Below, in pieces: positions 62,997 to 64,000 of a stretch of 64,000 bases of DNA. Source of the stretch: Knufia peltigerae. Its lineage: Eukaryota > Ascomycota > Eurotiomycetes > Chaetothyriales > Trichomeriaceae. Position numbers and translations under genes: made by a program. Below the pieces are notes generated by a model. It made no database searches and was not told the origin of the DNA. It worked only from the letters and a program-made list of their open reading frames with translations. Positions within the stretch are counted from its first letter, which is position 1. Each line of letters begins with the position of its first letter. The stretch covers positions 62,001 through 126,000 of the forward strand of contig JAPDRN010000024.1 in the NCBI GenBank assembly GCA_030247855.1, in the 5' to 3' direction.

Positions 62997-64000
62997 TTAC
63001 TTCTCAATATACCACGCCAGATTATTCCGGGTGTCCAGTTCGAACCTCGTGAATCCATTCCCCAGAAAAGACCATCTGTTCTTACTCCTATACTTGATCT
63101 CAAAATCCTCGGGACGGAGATCCTCGAGCACTTGGCGGAAAAGCAACGCACTTCCCCTGTCAAAGCAGAAAAGACACCGTCAGCAAAGAACCGGACCACA
63201 AGGCAGGTGAGAGGCGAGGGAATATATTGATTCTTTTTGAAAAGAAAGAAAAACTTACCCAAATCCAGCAACGTTCCGGCCGTGAATGGTATTCCTCTTG
63301 AACCAGCTTCGACAATTGTCCGCCCACACAAAGGTTTGATGTACGGCATCTTCATACTCGATCAACTCATCAACCACATCACGTCGTGGCACGATGGTCT
63401 CGATGTCTTCCTCGGCCATCTTGCGAATCCACTTGAGAAAGTAATTGGCCGACCAGTTGATAGACTCGATGAGTGACCCATGTGTGACGACGGCGTTGGG
63501 CCCCAAGAACATAAAGTAGTTGGGCATGTCCGCGGCAGCGATCGATAGGTACGCGCGAGGGTCCGAGTCCCATTCCTGCCGGAGGTCGACCCCGTTCCTC
63601 CCGATCATGTGCCAGGACGGCTTCCACGATACGTCGAAGCCCGTGGCGCAGGCGATCACGTCTACTTTAAAGGTTCGACCGTCGGCCGAGATGATAGAAT
63701 CTTCATCCGCGCTGACCACCCCCTGAACGACCAGTTCGACATTGGGCTTTTGTAGTGCTTCGAGATAGCCTTCGGCCGGGGTAATACGACGACATGCCAG
63801 GCCCCATTCAGGAATTAACTTTTCACACAGAAAGGGGTCGTTGTGTAGCTTTTGACGCATCTGCTCACGAGCGTCCTCGGTGATTTGTTTGTTCTCAGGA
63901 GAACCTTTGATGAACTACAACGCATATATTAGTGAGATTTGCCGATGAAAAAATGCAAAGAACCTGCCCGTTTGAATCCGGCATTGATATTATGGGTGAT
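62997..64000 (-). CDS. FAD monooxygenase, Baeyer-Villiger type, 5' end beyond the window
   Basis: C-terminal part of a flavin monooxygenase of the Baeyer-Villiger/4-hydroxyacetophenone type. The last exon ends LDTRNNLAWYIEK at the stop 62997-62999 and the exon before it ends NVAGFG. The upstream exon begins FIKGSPENKQITEDAREQM and contains CEKLIPEWGLACRRITPAEG, VIACATGFDVSWKPSWHMIG and NYFMFLGPNAVVTHGSL, all typical of fungal BVMOs. At the edge ITHNINAGFKR is seen. The N-terminal FAD motif is not in the window. It would turn a ketone into an ester or lactone, a plausible feed for the hydrolases here. Confidence 0.88.

Noticed and set aside
1..64000. tRNA, rRNA, CRISPR arrays or transposases
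   Set aside because: None were recognised by eye. A dedicated scan would be needed to rule out a tRNA in the gaps.

Overview
The window reads as chromosomal DNA of a filamentous ascomycete (Pezizomycotina). Most genes carry short GT-AG introns of about 50-120 bp. Families typical of these fungi are present: zinc-cluster regulators, TRI12-like MFS pumps, P450s, an Axl2/Bud10-type polarity protein and a GC-donor intron. The dense set of aromatic and xenobiotic catabolism genes resembles black yeasts (Chaetothyriales) or relatives, but that placement is inference.

Layout. 0-8 kb is an ordinary flank: the 5' end of an amino acid permease, an aldo-keto reductase, a class III aminotransferase, a GNAT acetyltransferase and the Axl2-like protein. 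8-9.6 kb has no convincing gene. 9.6-20.4 kb is the core: a P450, then four intron-free genes that match bacterial MhpD, MhpC, MhpB and MhpA, then an intron-free flavin monooxygenase with an N-terminal NTF2/SnoaL-like domain. 20.6-23.5 kb encodes a C2H2 plus Zn2Cys6 regulator. 24-37 kb holds an NAD-dependent epimerase-like protein, a ketosteroid-dehydrogenase-like flavoprotein, an SDR, an alpha/beta hydrolase, an MFS pump, an EthD-like protein, and a divergent ALDH/ADH pair. 38-45 kb has a second MFS pump and a Zn2Cys6 regulator. 45.5-58 kb has a cupin, an SDR, a PEP mutase/isocitrate lyase family protein, an LLM-type flavin-dependent monooxygenase with a flavin reductase beside it, a ketopantoate-reductase-like protein, a cyclase-family hydrolase and a second P450. 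58.8-64 kb has a decayed ALDH, a third zinc-cluster regulator and the 3' part of a Baeyer-Villiger-type monooxygenase.

How it may work. MhpA would hydroxylate a 3-hydroxyphenylpropanoid to a catechol, MhpB would open the ring by extradiol (meta) cleavage, MhpC would split off succinate or fumarate, and MhpD would hydrate the pentadienoate. Catalytic residues of B, C and D are in place. The aldolase and acetaldehyde dehydrogenase (MhpE/MhpF) are not seen. The surrounding oxygenases, alcohol and aldehyde dehydrogenases, hydrolases and pumps could feed substrates into this route. The most notable point is a complete bacterial-type upper meta-cleavage pathway embedded among spliced fungal genes, which suggests transfer from bacteria.
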